A stretch of 64,000 nucleotides of DNA from Halioxenophilus sp033283405 (GTDB lineage: Bacteria; Pseudomonadota; Gammaproteobacteria; Pseudomonadales; Cellvibrionaceae): the NCBI RefSeq assembly GCF_033283405.1, contig NZ_JAWMQR010000012.1, positions 1 to 64,000 of the forward strand, read 5' to 3'. Under the pieces are notes generated by a model. The model was not told the origin of the DNA. It saw nothing but the letters and a program-made list of their open reading frames with translations, and made no database searches. Shown here in pieces: positions 33,424 through 44,420 of this stretch (positions within the stretch are counted from its first letter, which is position 1; each line of letters opens with the position of its first letter). A program made the position numbers and the translations under genes.

Positions 33424-33871
33424 ATGCGCTGTATCCGGTACTGGCCGAGTGAGTACTTGGAGTCGTGGTCGGATTTAAGAGTTCAGGCAAAATAGCAGTT
33501 TTTGTCTGTGAGCTCGAGAGCGGCTTAGGTAAATTGTGACGACGCCCTGTGGTTGGCTGTGGTTCGCCCCACGCCTAAACACGCGGGTCGTAAACAGACC
33601 GGTTAACCCCCGCTCGGGGGGCGGTGGGGTGGCCGGGGTAGGGTGGCCGTGATCAGCCCACCCGGCGCTGCGACAGCCAGCCCAGTGTGCAACGGAGGAT
33701 GCCTAAAACCACCGGGCCGGAACATAAAAAAAAGCAGGCTTAAAAGCCTGCTAATGCCTGCAAGTAAAGCGTTAATTAACGCCCTCCTGGCGAGCTGCTT
33801 GAAATTGGCCTGAGGTCACATCAGGGGCGGGCGAGCTGGCCGCCCATACCGCCCCGACGCTGCTATGCCGC
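33424..33871. other. 448-bp intergenic region
   Basis: Between cysNC (which ends at 33872) and the asparaginase-domain gene, both minus. It holds the asparaginase promoter, a GC-rich hairpin around 33604-33622 and the cysNC terminator at 33726-33752. No gene seen. Confidence 0.5.
33726..33752 (-). terminator. rho-independent terminator of cysD-cysNC
   Basis: AGCAGGCTTTTAAGCCTGCT is a perfect hairpin on the minus strand and is followed by TTTTTTTA. It lies about 120 bp past the cysNC stop codon. Confidence 0.9.
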
Positions 33872-35800
33872 TTAAGGGCTTAAAAAGCCGTTGTCATCCA
33901 GATAGCGGATAACCATATCGGCCACCTCTTCCGGGGTGTGGCCCGGGGTTTGGAGGCGCACTTCCGGATTCTCTGGCGGCTCATAGGGGCTATCCATCCC
34001 CGTGAAGTTTTTGATTTCGCCGGCCCGGGCTTTTTGGTAGAGCCCTTTGGGATCGCGCTGCTCACAGGTGTCGAACGGCGTATCGACAAACACCTCAATG
34101 AACGGTGTCTCGCCACAAACCTCGCGGGCGGCCTGACGCTCCTGCCTAAACGGCGAGATAAAGCAGCTCAGTACAATCAGACCGGCGTCGGTCATCAGGT
34201 TGGCCACCTCACTGACGCGGCGGATATTTTCAATGCGATCCTCGTCGGTGAAGCCCAGATCCTTGTTGAGGCCGTGGCGGACATTGTCGCCATCCAGGAT
34301 GTAGGTGTGGTTGCCACGCGCGTGCAGTTTCTTCTCCACCAGGTTGGCAATGGTGGATTTGCCTGAACCGGAGAAGCCGGTAAACCACAACACGGCCGGT
34401 TTTTGGTGTTTGGCGCTGGCACGGGCCTGCTTGTCGACATCGAGGGCCTGCCAGTGAACATTGGAGGCGGTGTCGAGGCTGGCGCGAATCATACCGCCGG
34501 CAATGGTCTTGTTGGTCATGCGGTCGATCACCACAAAGCAGCCCATACTGCGGCTTAGCTCGTAGGGATCGAAGGCGATGCGGTCGGTCAGTGCCAGTTG
34601 CACCCGGGCCACTTCGTTGAGGGCCAGATCGTCACCGCCGGCCAGTTGCTGCAGGTTGTTGATATCGACCTTGTAGTCGATGGCCGTGACGCGCCCGGGG
34701 ACGGTTTTGTTCTCCAGGCGGATCAGATAGGGGTGGTTGAGAGCCATAGCCTGCTCATCCATCCAGATCAGATCGGCGGCCACCGCGTTGGTGACGGTGG
34801 GGCGGTTCTGTACGGCGGCCAATACGTCGCCACGGGAGATATCGATCTCATCTTCCAGGGTGATGGTCACTGCCTGTTCGGTGTGGGCGCTGTCGAACTC
34901 GCCATCGAAGGTGACAATTTTAGCCACCTTGCTGGTGCGGCTGCTGGGCAGCGCAACAATTTCGTCGCCAACCTTAATGGTACCGCTGGCGATGGTGCCG
35001 GAATAACCGCGGAAGTTGAGGTTGGGGCGGTTGACCCATTGCACCGGCATACGGAACGGGCGGGTGTCGTCGCCGGCGTCGATATCGAGCGTGTTGAAGT
35101 ACTCCATCAACGGCTTACCGGTGTACCAGCCCATGGTTTCGCTCTGGTTGAGCACGTTGTCACCATTCAGAGCCGACATCGGAATAAAACCGATCGTGCT
35201 GAAGCCCAGGGTCTCGGCAAAGTCGAGGTAGGCTTTTTGAATCTCTTCGTACACCTCTTCGGAGTAGTCGACCAAGTCCATTTTATTGATGGCCACCACC
35301 ACATGCTTAATGCCCAGCAGGGAGACAATAAAGCTGTGACGCTTGGTTTGGGTCAGCACGCCGCGACGGGCGTCAATCAGAATGATGGCCAGGTCGGCGG
35401 TGGAGGCGCCGGTGGCCATATTGCGGGTGTACTGCTCGTGCCCGGGGGTGTCGGCAATAATGAATTTGCGCTGGTCGGTGGCAAAGAAGCGGTAGGCCAC
35501 GTCGATGGTAATGCCCTGTTCGCGCTCGGCGGCCAGGCCATCAACCAACAAGGCTAAATCCAGAGCTTCGCCGGTGGTACCGACTTTTTTGCTGTCGCGC
35601 TCGAGGGCGGAGAGTTGATCCTCAAACACCATTTTTGAGTCGTACAGCAGGCGGCCGATAAGCGTACTTTTACCGTCATCAACGCTGCCGCAGGTGAGCA
35701 GGCGCATAAAGCCTTTGTTCTCTTGCTCGTGCAGGAACTGGTCAAACTTTTCTGAAGTGTCGTCCACTTCATCCATTTTAAAATTGGCGTAGATATTCAT
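33872..35800 (-). CDS. cysNC: fused sulfate adenylyltransferase GTPase subunit and APS kinase (CysNC)
   Basis: 642 residues. Residues 1-440 are the EF-Tu-like GTPase CysN with GSVDDGKSTLIGRL, DTPGHEQYTRNM and NKMD; from about 465 to the end is APS kinase CysC with the P-loop FTGFSGSGKSTIANLV and DGDNVRHGL. CysN drives ATP sulfurylase by GTP hydrolysis with CysD; CysC phosphorylates APS to PAPS in assimilatory sulfate reduction. Fusion is common in marine and rhizobial bacteria. It overlaps the cysD stop by one base and shares its promoter. The protein acts in the cytosol. Confidence 0.97.
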   Translation of the reverse strand: MNIYANFKMDEVDDTSEKFDQFLHEQENKGFMRLLTCGSVDDGKSTLIGRLLYDSKMVFEDQLSALERDSKKVGTTGEALDLALLVDGLAAEREQGITIDVAYRFFATDQRKFIIADTPGHEQYTRNMATGASTADLAIILIDARRGVLTQTKRHSFIVSLLGIKHVVVAINKMDLVDYSEEVYEEIQKAYLDFAETLGFSTIGFIPMSALNGDNVLNQSETMGWYTGKPLMEYFNTLDIDAGDDTRPFRMPVQWVNRPNLNFRGYSGTIASGTIKVGDEIVALPSSRTSKVAKIVTFDGEFDSAHTEQAVTITLEDEIDISRGDVLAAVQNRPTVTNAVAADLIWMDEQAMALNHPYLIRLENKTVPGRVTAIDYKVDINNLQQLAGGDDLALNEVARVQLALTDRIAFDPYELSRSMGCFVVIDRMTNKTIAGGMIRASLDTASNVHWQALDVDKQARASAKHQKPAVLWFTGFSGSGKSTIANLVEKKLHARGNHTYILDGDNVRHGLNKDLGFTDEDRIENIRRVSEVANLMTDAGLIVLSCFISPFRQERQAAREVCGETPFIEVFVDTPFDTCEQRDPKGLYQKARAGEIKNFTGMDSPYEPPENPEVRLQTPGHTPEEVADMVIRYLDDNGFLSP

Positions 35801-36702
35801 TAGAAGTAGCCCTCCTGCTTTTTCTGCTCCATTGATGCACCGTGATCCTGGTCAATCACCCGTCCCTGACGTTCGGAGGTGGTGGAGAGCAACATCTCTT
35901 CGATAATCTCAGGCAGTGTCTCCGCATCGGATTCCACGGCGCCGGTCAGTGGGTAGCAACCCAGGGTACGGAAACGCACTCTCTTCTCTTGAATCACTTC
36001 GCCTGGCTTCAGGTCGAAACGGTCGTCATCGACCATGATCAAGGCGCCATCGCGCTCCACCACCGGCCGTACCTTGGCGCGGTAGAGGGGCACAATGGGG
36101 ATATCCTCACGGTAGATGTATTGCCAAACGTCGAGCTCGGTCCAGTTGGAGAGCGGGAAGACGCGCATGCTCTCGCCTTTATGGATGCGGTTGTTGTAGG
36201 TGCGCCACAACTCGGGACGCTGGTTTTTGGGGTCCCAGCGGTGGTTGGCATCGCGGAAGGAGAAGATGCGCTCCTTGGCCCGGGATTTCTCTTCGTCCCG
36301 ACGGGCGCCACCAAAGGCGGCATCAAACTGATACTTACTCAGCGCCTGTTTCAAGGCTTGGGTTTTCATCACATCGGTGTGTACCGCCGAACCGTGGCTG
36401 AAGGGGCCGATACCCTGCTCCACTCCCTCCTGGTTGATGTGCACAATCATGTCGAGGCCCAGGTCTTTGGCCAGGCGATCGCGGAATTCAATCATCTCCC
36501 GAAATTTCCAGGTGGTGTCCACATGCATGATGGGGAAGGGCGGCAGAGAGGGGTAGAAGGCCTTCATGGCCAGGTGCAACAGCACGGATGAGTCTTTGCC
36601 AATGGAGTACAGCATGACGGGATTGCGACATTCGGCTGCCACTTCGCGGATGATGTGAATGCTCTCCGCTTCCAGCCGTTCAAGGTGAGTAAGACCGCTC
36701 AT
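35800..36702 (-). CDS. cysD: sulfate adenylyltransferase small subunit CysD
   Basis: 300 residues, the usual length. The PP-loop ATP-binding motif YSIGKDSSVLLHLAMKAF, the phrase AFGGARRDEEKSRAKERIFS, and the C-terminal GCYPLTGAVES are all typical. With CysN it makes adenylyl sulfate (APS) from ATP and sulfate in the cytosol, the first step of sulfate assimilation. Stop and the start of cysNC overlap by one base. Upstream lies a 19-bp-spaced CTATAG repeat that may be an operator (36753-36796), and a divergent TetR gene 302 bp away. Confidence 0.97.
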   Translation of the reverse strand: MSGLTHLERLEAESIHIIREVAAECRNPVMLYSIGKDSSVLLHLAMKAFYPSLPPFPIMHVDTTWKFREMIEFRDRLAKDLGLDMIVHINQEGVEQGIGPFSHGSAVHTDVMKTQALKQALSKYQFDAAFGGARRDEEKSRAKERIFSFRDANHRWDPKNQRPELWRTYNNRIHKGESMRVFPLSNWTELDVWQYIYREDIPIVPLYRAKVRPVVERDGALIMVDDDRFDLKPGEVIQEKRVRFRTLGCYPLTGAVESDAETLPEIIEEMLLSTTSERQGRVIDQDHGASMEQKKQEGYF

Positions 36703-37004
36703 AGAGTTAGTTACCTGCGTTTGTTAGTTCCCTTAAGAGTTGAATCCTGAATCTATAGGTTAATAGTTTTTCTATAGATTGATAGGTATTCTATAGAGCT
36801 ATTGATAGCTAGCAAGTGCCATGCGTTAACTTTTTTGGCCATATTCCAAAATTGTCTAATTTTATGCGGTTTAGTTTTAAGAGTTATAAGTGGGGGTAAG
36901 GCTATAAAAACTATGGGTTTATGGCATTTGCGGGGAGAATTTCGTAGCATTACCGCCGCCTCGTGGCGGCGATGGTGATTATTGAATCGGGGAGTAGAGG
37001 GGTT
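36703..37004. promoter_or_regulatory. divergent cysD / TetR regulatory region
   Basis: 302 bp between cysD and a TetR-family gene read the opposite way. It contains three CTATAG palindromes at exact 19-bp spacing and an AT-rich stretch, so promoters for both genes probably lie here. No other function seen. Confidence 0.6.
36753..36809. promoter_or_regulatory. three CTATAG repeats with 19-bp period
   Basis: CTATAG starts at 36753, 36772 and 36791, exactly 19 bp apart. Copies 1 and 2 share CTATAGnTTnATAGnTnTT; copy 3 keeps CTATAG and a later ATTGATAG. Nearly two helical turns apart, they would line up on one face of DNA, as for a row of dimeric regulators such as CysB or the adjacent TetR protein. 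Confidence 0.6.
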
Positions 37005-37598
37005 ATGGCGGGTAAGCCATCCAAATACGATAAGCGCTATTTGGCGGCGGTGGATGCTGCGGCGGCGGTATTTGCAGAGAAGGGCTACCACGGCGCCAAT
37101 ACCGTCGATATTGCCAACCTGCTGGATATCAAACAGGGCAGCCTCTACTACTACTTCCGTTCCAAGGAGGAGGCGCTGGAGGCGGTCTGCCTGCAGGGGA
37201 TCACCTGGCAGGTGAGCAATCTGCAGGAGTTGCTGGATCAGCAGTTGCCACTGGCACGGGCCATTGCCGAACTGTTGCGTTACAACTTCCAGAGCCTCAC
37301 CGACCGTGCCGACTACATGATTGTCTTCAACGACGACCGCCAGGCGATTCCACTGGAGCGACGGGGCCGTATTCGTGAGCAGTCGGTCGCCTACCACGGC
37401 CTGCTCGAACAGCTCTTCACCGAAGCCCAGGCCAAGGGCGATGTGCGCGAGGAGCTCGATCCCCGTATTTTGGTACGGGCCCTGACCGGGTTGATCTCGT
37501 CGGTCTTCTCCTGGTATCACCAGAAGAATGAGCTGGATATGGAGAAGATCTCCGAACAGTACTGCCAGGTGTTTTTGGCGGGCTGCTTGAAATCCTAG
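37005..37598 (+). CDS. TetR/AcrR-family transcriptional regulator
   Basis: About 197 residues. The N-terminal helix-turn-helix (ANTVDIANLLDIKQGSLYYYF, then RSKEEALEAVC) is typical of TetR, followed by a helical ligand-binding domain ending in YHQKNELDMEKISEQYC. The start at 37005 (MAGKPSKYDK) has GAGGGG just before it; the longer frame from 36963 adds codons that read through a non-coding region. It is divergent from cysD-cysNC, but its target could also be elsewhere. Ligand unknown. Confidence 0.9.
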   Translation: MAGKPSKYDKRYLAAVDAAAAVFAEKGYHGANTVDIANLLDIKQGSLYYYFRSKEEALEAVCLQGITWQVSNLQELLDQQLPLARAIAELLRYNFQSLTDRADYMIVFNDDRQAIPLERRGRIREQSVAYHGLLEQLFTEAQAKGDVREELDPRILVRALTGLISSVFSWYHQKNELDMEKISEQYCQVFLAGCLKS

Positions 37599-37659
37599 CC
37601 GCCCGCGTCCACCGCCACGCCCTGGCGCCGGCAGCCGTTAGCAAATTCTCCCTACCTCT

Positions 37660-38559
37660 CTACCAAAGCCAGGCGGCGCCGCGCACGCCGGATGAGTCAC
37701 CATGCTTGGCCGGTCGAATGGGGGTTTTAAACTCACCGCCGAAGATGGATTGGCGCACCAGCTCCGGCAGCCGATCATAGAGCCGGGTGACGTTCGACAT
37801 ACCCCCACCCAAGACAATCACATCCGGGTCAATACTGTTGGCGATACCGGCGATGGCTTTGCTCAGACGGTGTTGAAAGCGATTGAAAGCCTCTCGCGCT
37901 TCGGCCTCGCCGTCGTCCATGGCCGCCAGAATCTCTTCGGCCGAGAGCTGTTTGCCGGTGTGGCGATGGTAATCGTTGGCAAAGCCGGTGCCGGAGACAA
38001 AGGTCTCTATGCAGCCGTGCTTGCCGCAGTAGCAGATGGGGCCGGGGTATTCGTGGGTCTCCAACCAGGGCAGGGGGTTGTGGCCCCACTCGCCGCCCAG
38101 GCCGTTGGCGCCATTGTGCACCTTGCCGTTGATGGCCAGGCCGCCGCCGACACCGGTACCGGCGATGATGGCAAACACCACTTCACAGCCGGCGCCGGCG
38201 CCATCGATGGCCTCCGATAACGCCAGACAGTTGGCGTCGTTGGCGAAGCGGACGGGGCGTTGCAGGTGGTTTTGCAGATCCTGGTCGAAGGGTTGCTGGT
38301 TGAGCCAGGTGGAGTTGGCGTTGCGCACCAGGCCCGAGCTGGGGGAGAAGCTGCCGGGCATGCCGATACCGATACTCCCCTGGCAGCCGAGTTCGCTCTC
38401 GATATAGCCAATCAACTGGGCGATGGCCTCTAGTGTGCCGGGGTAATCATCTCTGGGGGTGGCAATGCGTTTGCGGGCGACCACCTGGCCTGATTCATCC
38501 AGTGCTGCGGCCTCAATCTTGGTGCCACCCAGGTCTACCCCAATTCGAATTTGAGTCAT
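37660..38559 (-). CDS. ROK-family sugar kinase (fructokinase/Mak- or NagK-like)
   Basis: 299 residues with the ROK features: IGVDLGGTKIEAAAL phosphate-binding at the start, a central ANDANCLALSE and GTGVGGGLAINGKVHNGA, the Glu/Gly stretch GEWGHNP, and the zinc motif CYCGKHGCIETFVSG. ROK kinases phosphorylate hexoses such as fructose, mannose or N-acetylglucosamine in the cytosol. The sequence GHNPLPW and the overall length fit the Mak/NagK group, but which sugar is used cannot be told. It is a single gene between a TetR regulator and ygiQ. Confidence 0.9.
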   Translation of the reverse strand: MTQIRIGVDLGGTKIEAAALDESGQVVARKRIATPRDDYPGTLEAIAQLIGYIESELGCQGSIGIGMPGSFSPSSGLVRNANSTWLNQQPFDQDLQNHLQRPVRFANDANCLALSEAIDGAGAGCEVVFAIIAGTGVGGGLAINGKVHNGANGLGGEWGHNPLPWLETHEYPGPICYCGKHGCIETFVSGTGFANDYHRHTGKQLSAEEILAAMDDGEAEAREAFNRFQHRLSKAIAGIANSIDPDVIVLGGGMSNVTRLYDRLPELVRQSIFGGEFKTPIRPAKHGDSSGVRGAAWLW

Positions 38560-38777
38560 TATTATTAGCGCGCTGCTGATTAGACCGCGCTATTGAATAG
38601 GGTGTTTGGCCGCTTGTCCAGCAGTTATCGGCGTCAGTAAGTACTTACGTTTGCGTCCAGCTGGCACCGGCATGGGCAGTTGATACCCTTACTTGGCGCG
38701 CGTCTATAACTTTGCGGGTAATTCTGGGAGAATGCGCAGGTTTTAACCCATCTCTCCTCTCTATACCTATTTTGCCT

Positions 38778-41051
<2,274 letters not shown>

Positions 41052-41336
41052 TTGCCAGCGGCCGAACAGCAGTGTGCTCTGTGTGGCAGCCGCACACTGC
41101 TGACCTTTCACCACCTTATTCCCCGAACCCTGCACCGCAACAAGTGGTTTCGCAAAAATTTTGAATTAACCGACATGCGTGAGCGGGGCATTGTGGTGTG
41201 TCGCCGTTGTCACTCGTTTATTCACCGCCAATTTGATGAAAAGCAGTTGGGGCGGGAGTTTAATACCCTGGCAAAACTCCTCGCCAATGAGGCGGTGGTG
41301 CGCCACAGCCAATGGTCGAAAAAACATCGCCATTAA
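41052..41336 (+). CDS. HNH-nuclease-like protein
   Basis: 94 residues beginning at a TTG codon directly behind the ygiQ stop. It has a zinc-finger HNH layout: CALCGSR near the start, LLTFHHLIPRTLHRNKWF in the middle and VVCRRCHSFIHRQF at residues 50-63. HNH proteins cut or bind DNA, and short ones of this kind are found in many proteobacteria. Its coupling to ygiQ is shared by relatives as far as I recall, but the role is unknown. Only a non-ATG start is available, so the exact start is less certain. Confidence 0.75.
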   Translation: MPAAEQQCALCGSRTLLTFHHLIPRTLHRNKWFRKNFELTDMRERGIVVCRRCHSFIHRQFDEKQLGREFNTLAKLLANEAVVRHSQWSKKHRH

Positions 41337-41697
41337 TTGGGGGCGCATGCCGCTGCGAAGTGTGTGGGTTGGTTTTAAGGGTTGCGTTTTTTCTGCGTTT
41401 TTTTTGCGACGCTGCTAATTGGCCAAACTTCTCTGGATCTGTCGCAGGTGGTTCGAAACCCTCTTTGCCAGATCGAAAATCGACTTGTGCGACAACCCAG
41501 TTATCACTTCTGCCTTTGTGATGAAATCGTTTTCCGCGCGTGACCTACGCGTGAATTTTCCTCTCTATGATGGCCGCCGCAGCATCGGCTAAACGGGTTG
41601 TTGCCGCAGTTAGCGTTTTTTCAATACCCACGCCTGTGCTGTCTGTAATTTTCATCGATTGCAGTTAACGCTTAATGGTTAGCAGAGAGGATGGGAT
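41337..41697. other. 361-bp intergenic region
   Basis: Holds two runs of T (about 41385-41405) and the promoter of the beta-propeller gene. No gene or repeat found. An IR was not noticed. Confidence 0.4.
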
Positions 41698-42828
41698 ATG
41701 ACTCACAATAAATTTTTTCTACGAGTTACACGGTTATTAATTGCGCCTGTGATGGCGTCGCTGTTGCCACTGATGGCAGAGGCATCGACGAAAGTGATTG
41801 GTGCGGTTTACACCATGAGCAACGCCGCCGAAGGTAACAGTGTGTTGATGTTCAATCGGCTGATCAATGGCCGTCTCTGGCCGGCGGGTGAGTTTGCCAC
41901 CGGTGGTTTGGGTAGCGGTACCGGCCTCGGTAACCAGGGCGGTGTCATTCTCGATACCGGCAATCGCTGGTTGTTTGCGGTGAATGCTGGCAGCAGCGAT
42001 ATCTCGGTGTTTGCCGTAGGCGAGGCTGGCCTCACCCTGGTGGATGTCGAGCCATCCGGTGGCCTGCAACCAATCAGCCTGACCTACTCCGGTAATGTGC
42101 TCTATGTGTTAAACAGTGGTGGCGCCGTGGGCGGTATTGATAATATCGCGGGCTTTCGCTTGAGCGAGGAGGGCGATTTAACCCCGATTGCCGGGGCGAC
42201 TCAGTTGCTCAGCGGCGACAACGTTGGCCCGGCGCAAATCAGTTTCAACGGTGATGGCGACGTGCTGGTAGTCACCGAAAAGGCGACCAATTTGTTGGTG
42301 ACCTTTACCGTCGATGAGAGCGGTGTGGCCGGAACGGCCAATCTTTTTCCCTCGGCAGGAGTTACCCCCTTTGGCTTTGCCTTTGCTGAACGCGATCAGA
42401 TATTGGTGAGTGAGGCGGCCGGTGGCGCCGAGGGGGCAAGTACACTCTCCTCTTATCAACTGAGCAAGGATGGCAGCCTGGTACTGATCAGCGACGCTGT
42501 TGCTTCGGGTCAAAGTGCCGCCTGCTGGGCGGTGGTCAGTAACGATGGCCGCTTTGTCTATACCACCAATACCCTCACCAACAATGTCTCTGGTTATCGT
42601 GTCGCCTTCGACGGCAGTGTGATGTTGCTGAACGACTCCGGTATAGCCGCAACCACTGGCGCCGGCCCCTTGGATATGGTGGCCAGCAGTGATGGTCGCC
42701 ACCTTTACACACTCGATAGCGGCGCTGCCGCGCTCAGCGGCTTTCGGCTGACACCCTACGGCAGCCTGGTACGGATTAAGGTGAATGTCTCTGTGCCGGC
42801 CACGGCCAACGGTTTGGCGATTCGCTGA
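41698..42828 (+). CDS. exported beta-propeller (lactonase-like) protein
   Basis: 376 residues with a Sec signal peptide (about 1-28, ending MAEA) and then a seven-bladed beta-propeller made of repeated strands such as GVILDTGNRWLFAVNAGSSD, ISLTYSGNVLYVLNSGG and WAVVSNDGRFVYTTNTLTNN. These are typical of the YncE/6-phosphogluconolactonase-type (lactonase) family. Being exported, it is unlikely to act on cytosolic 6-phosphogluconolactone; a scaffold or another periplasmic hydrolase role is more likely. AGAGAGGATGGGAT precedes the ATG. Confidence 0.82.
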   Translation: MTHNKFFLRVTRLLIAPVMASLLPLMAEASTKVIGAVYTMSNAAEGNSVLMFNRLINGRLWPAGEFATGGLGSGTGLGNQGGVILDTGNRWLFAVNAGSSDISVFAVGEAGLTLVDVEPSGGLQPISLTYSGNVLYVLNSGGAVGGIDNIAGFRLSEEGDLTPIAGATQLLSGDNVGPAQISFNGDGDVLVVTEKATNLLVTFTVDESGVAGTANLFPSAGVTPFGFAFAERDQILVSEAAGGAEGASTLSSYQLSKDGSLVLISDAVASGQSAACWAVVSNDGRFVYTTNTLTNNVSGYRVAFDGSVMLLNDSGIAATTGAGPLDMVASSDGRHLYTLDSGAAALSGFRLTPYGSLVRIKVNVSVPATANGLAIR

Positions 42829-42836
42829 TCACCTTA

Positions 42837-42863
42837 TGCCGCCACCGTAAGTGCGTGGCGGCA
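42837..42863. terminator. bidirectional hairpin between convergent genes
   Basis: TGCCGCCAC pairs with GTGGCGGCA around a nine-base loop (CGTAAGTGC). It lies between the stops of the propeller protein (42828) and the EmrB-like pump (42873). No T-run, so termination strength is unclear. Confidence 0.6.
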
Positions 42864-42872
42864 CCTGTGAGA

Positions 42873-44420
42873 TTAACGCCCGCCCGGGCCTAGTTTCACG
42901 GGTTTAAGGAACAGTGGCAGCAAAGATACGAAGAGGATGAAAAACGCCATCATGTAGAAGTTGTCGATGTAGGCAATCATCAGCGCCTGGCGATTAATCT
43001 CGGCATCGATGGCGTACATAATCACCGAGCCATACTCCGCAAAGCGGTCGGCCATTGAGGCGATATCGATACTGGGCAGTGTGTAGTCGGTGATGTGTAC
43101 CGCCAGGTCGGCGTGGCTGGTCTGGGTGTTGCGCGACAGCATGGTGACGATCACCGAGATCCCAAAACTACCACCGACGTTACGCATCAAGTTGAGCAGG
43201 CTGGAGCCATCGGGCCGGTGCTCCGGTTTTAAAATCGACATCGCCGCCACATTGATCGGCATAAAAATAAAACCCAAGCCCAGTCCCTGCATAAAGCCAC
43301 TGGTGACAATTGGCCACTGCCCCATCTCCAAGGTCCAGCGCGACATCTGCCACATGGCAAAGCCGGCAACCATGTAACCCCCGGAGACCAACCATCGGAC
43401 ATCGGTTTTATGCATTATCCGGCCGACAATGGTCATGGAGATGAGTACGCCGATGCCGCGCGGCATCATCAACCAGCCGGTGTCAAAGGCGCTGTAGCCC
43501 CACACGGTTTGATACATGGTGGGCAGAATGGAGGCGATGCCGACGTTGGCCACACCCAGTACAAACATAAAGATAAACACTCCCAGGAAGGCCGAGCTTT
43601 TAAACAGCTCCCCCGGGAAGAGGGCATTTTGGGTGGTTTTGGTGTGTACCGCAAAGATCCAGAACGCCGACGCCATGATCACCAGCTCCAGGACAATCTC
43701 TTTGGAGCCCAGCCAGCCGAGCCCCTGGCCACGGTCGAGAATCAACTGCAAGGTGCCGAGTGCCAGTGCCAAAAACAGCGCCCCAACGGCGTCGAGGCGC
43801 CTATCGGTAATCGCTCGGGAGGGCAGCAGCCACAAGAGCACGATAAAGGTGGGAATGCCCAGGGGCAGGTTGATGTAAAAGACCCAGCGCCAGTTGAGTG
43901 TGTCGGTGAGAAAGCCACCCAGCATTGGCCCGGTAATGGGGGCGACCATCACCACCGCTCCCCACAGAGACATGGCCGAAGCGTGTTTGCTGGGTGGATT
44001 GGTGTCGAGCAGAATGGTTTGTGACATGGGCCCGACGAAGGCGGCGGAGATCCCCTGGGCTATACGAAACAGTACCATCTCTTCCAGGCTGGTGGCGGCA
44101 CCGCAGAGCATGGAGGAGATGAGAAAGCCAGCCACGGCCCACAAAAAAACGGTGCGCGATCCAACCCGGTCAGAGAGCCAGCCGACCACGGGCGTGGCCA
44201 CCACCGAGGCGATAATAAAACTGGTGAGCACCCAGGTGATGTTGTCCAGGGTTGCCCCCAGGCTCGACTGCATATGGGGCAGCGCTACGTTGGCGATGGT
44301 GACATCCAGCAGCTGCATGACAGAGACGCCAATAACGGCCGCCATCAACAGCCCCGGATGTTTACACTCCAGCGCCGCGCGATCTTGGTAGCCCTTATCG
44401 GCTGATATCGACTCGGACAT
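42873..44420 (-). CDS. DHA2-family MFS efflux pump (EmrB-like)
   Basis: 515 residues with 14 predicted helices. DVTIANVALPHM, ITWVLTSFIIA, GWLSDRVGSR (the MFS motif A) and GPMLGGFLTD (motif C) mark the EmrB/QacA group. With the membrane-fusion protein just upstream, and an outer-membrane channel encoded elsewhere, it exports hydrophobic drugs or toxic compounds across both membranes. The two genes overlap by 26 bases and are preceded by a MarR gene on the same strand, as in emrRAB. Confidence 0.94.
   Translation of the reverse strand: MSESISADKGYQDRAALECKHPGLLMAAVIGVSVMQLLDVTIANVALPHMQSSLGATLDNITWVLTSFIIASVVATPVVGWLSDRVGSRTVFLWAVAGFLISSMLCGAATSLEEMVLFRIAQGISAAFVGPMSQTILLDTNPPSKHASAMSLWGAVVMVAPITGPMLGGFLTDTLNWRWVFYINLPLGIPTFIVLLWLLPSRAITDRRLDAVGALFLALALGTLQLILDRGQGLGWLGSKEIVLELVIMASAFWIFAVHTKTTQNALFPGELFKSSAFLGVFIFMFVLGVANVGIASILPTMYQTVWGYSAFDTGWLMMPRGIGVLISMTIVGRIMHKTDVRWLVSGGYMVAGFAMWQMSRWTLEMGQWPIVTSGFMQGLGLGFIFMPINVAAMSILKPEHRPDGSSLLNLMRNVGGSFGISVIVTMLSRNTQTSHADLAVHITDYTLPSIDIASMADRFAEYGSVIMYAIDAEINRQALMIAYIDNFYMMAFFILFVSLLPLFLKPVKLGPGGR

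Noticed and set aside
36753..37520. 255-aa minus-strand frame opposite the TetR gene
   Set aside because: It is the antisense shadow of the TetR gene, whose frame has clear family motifs.
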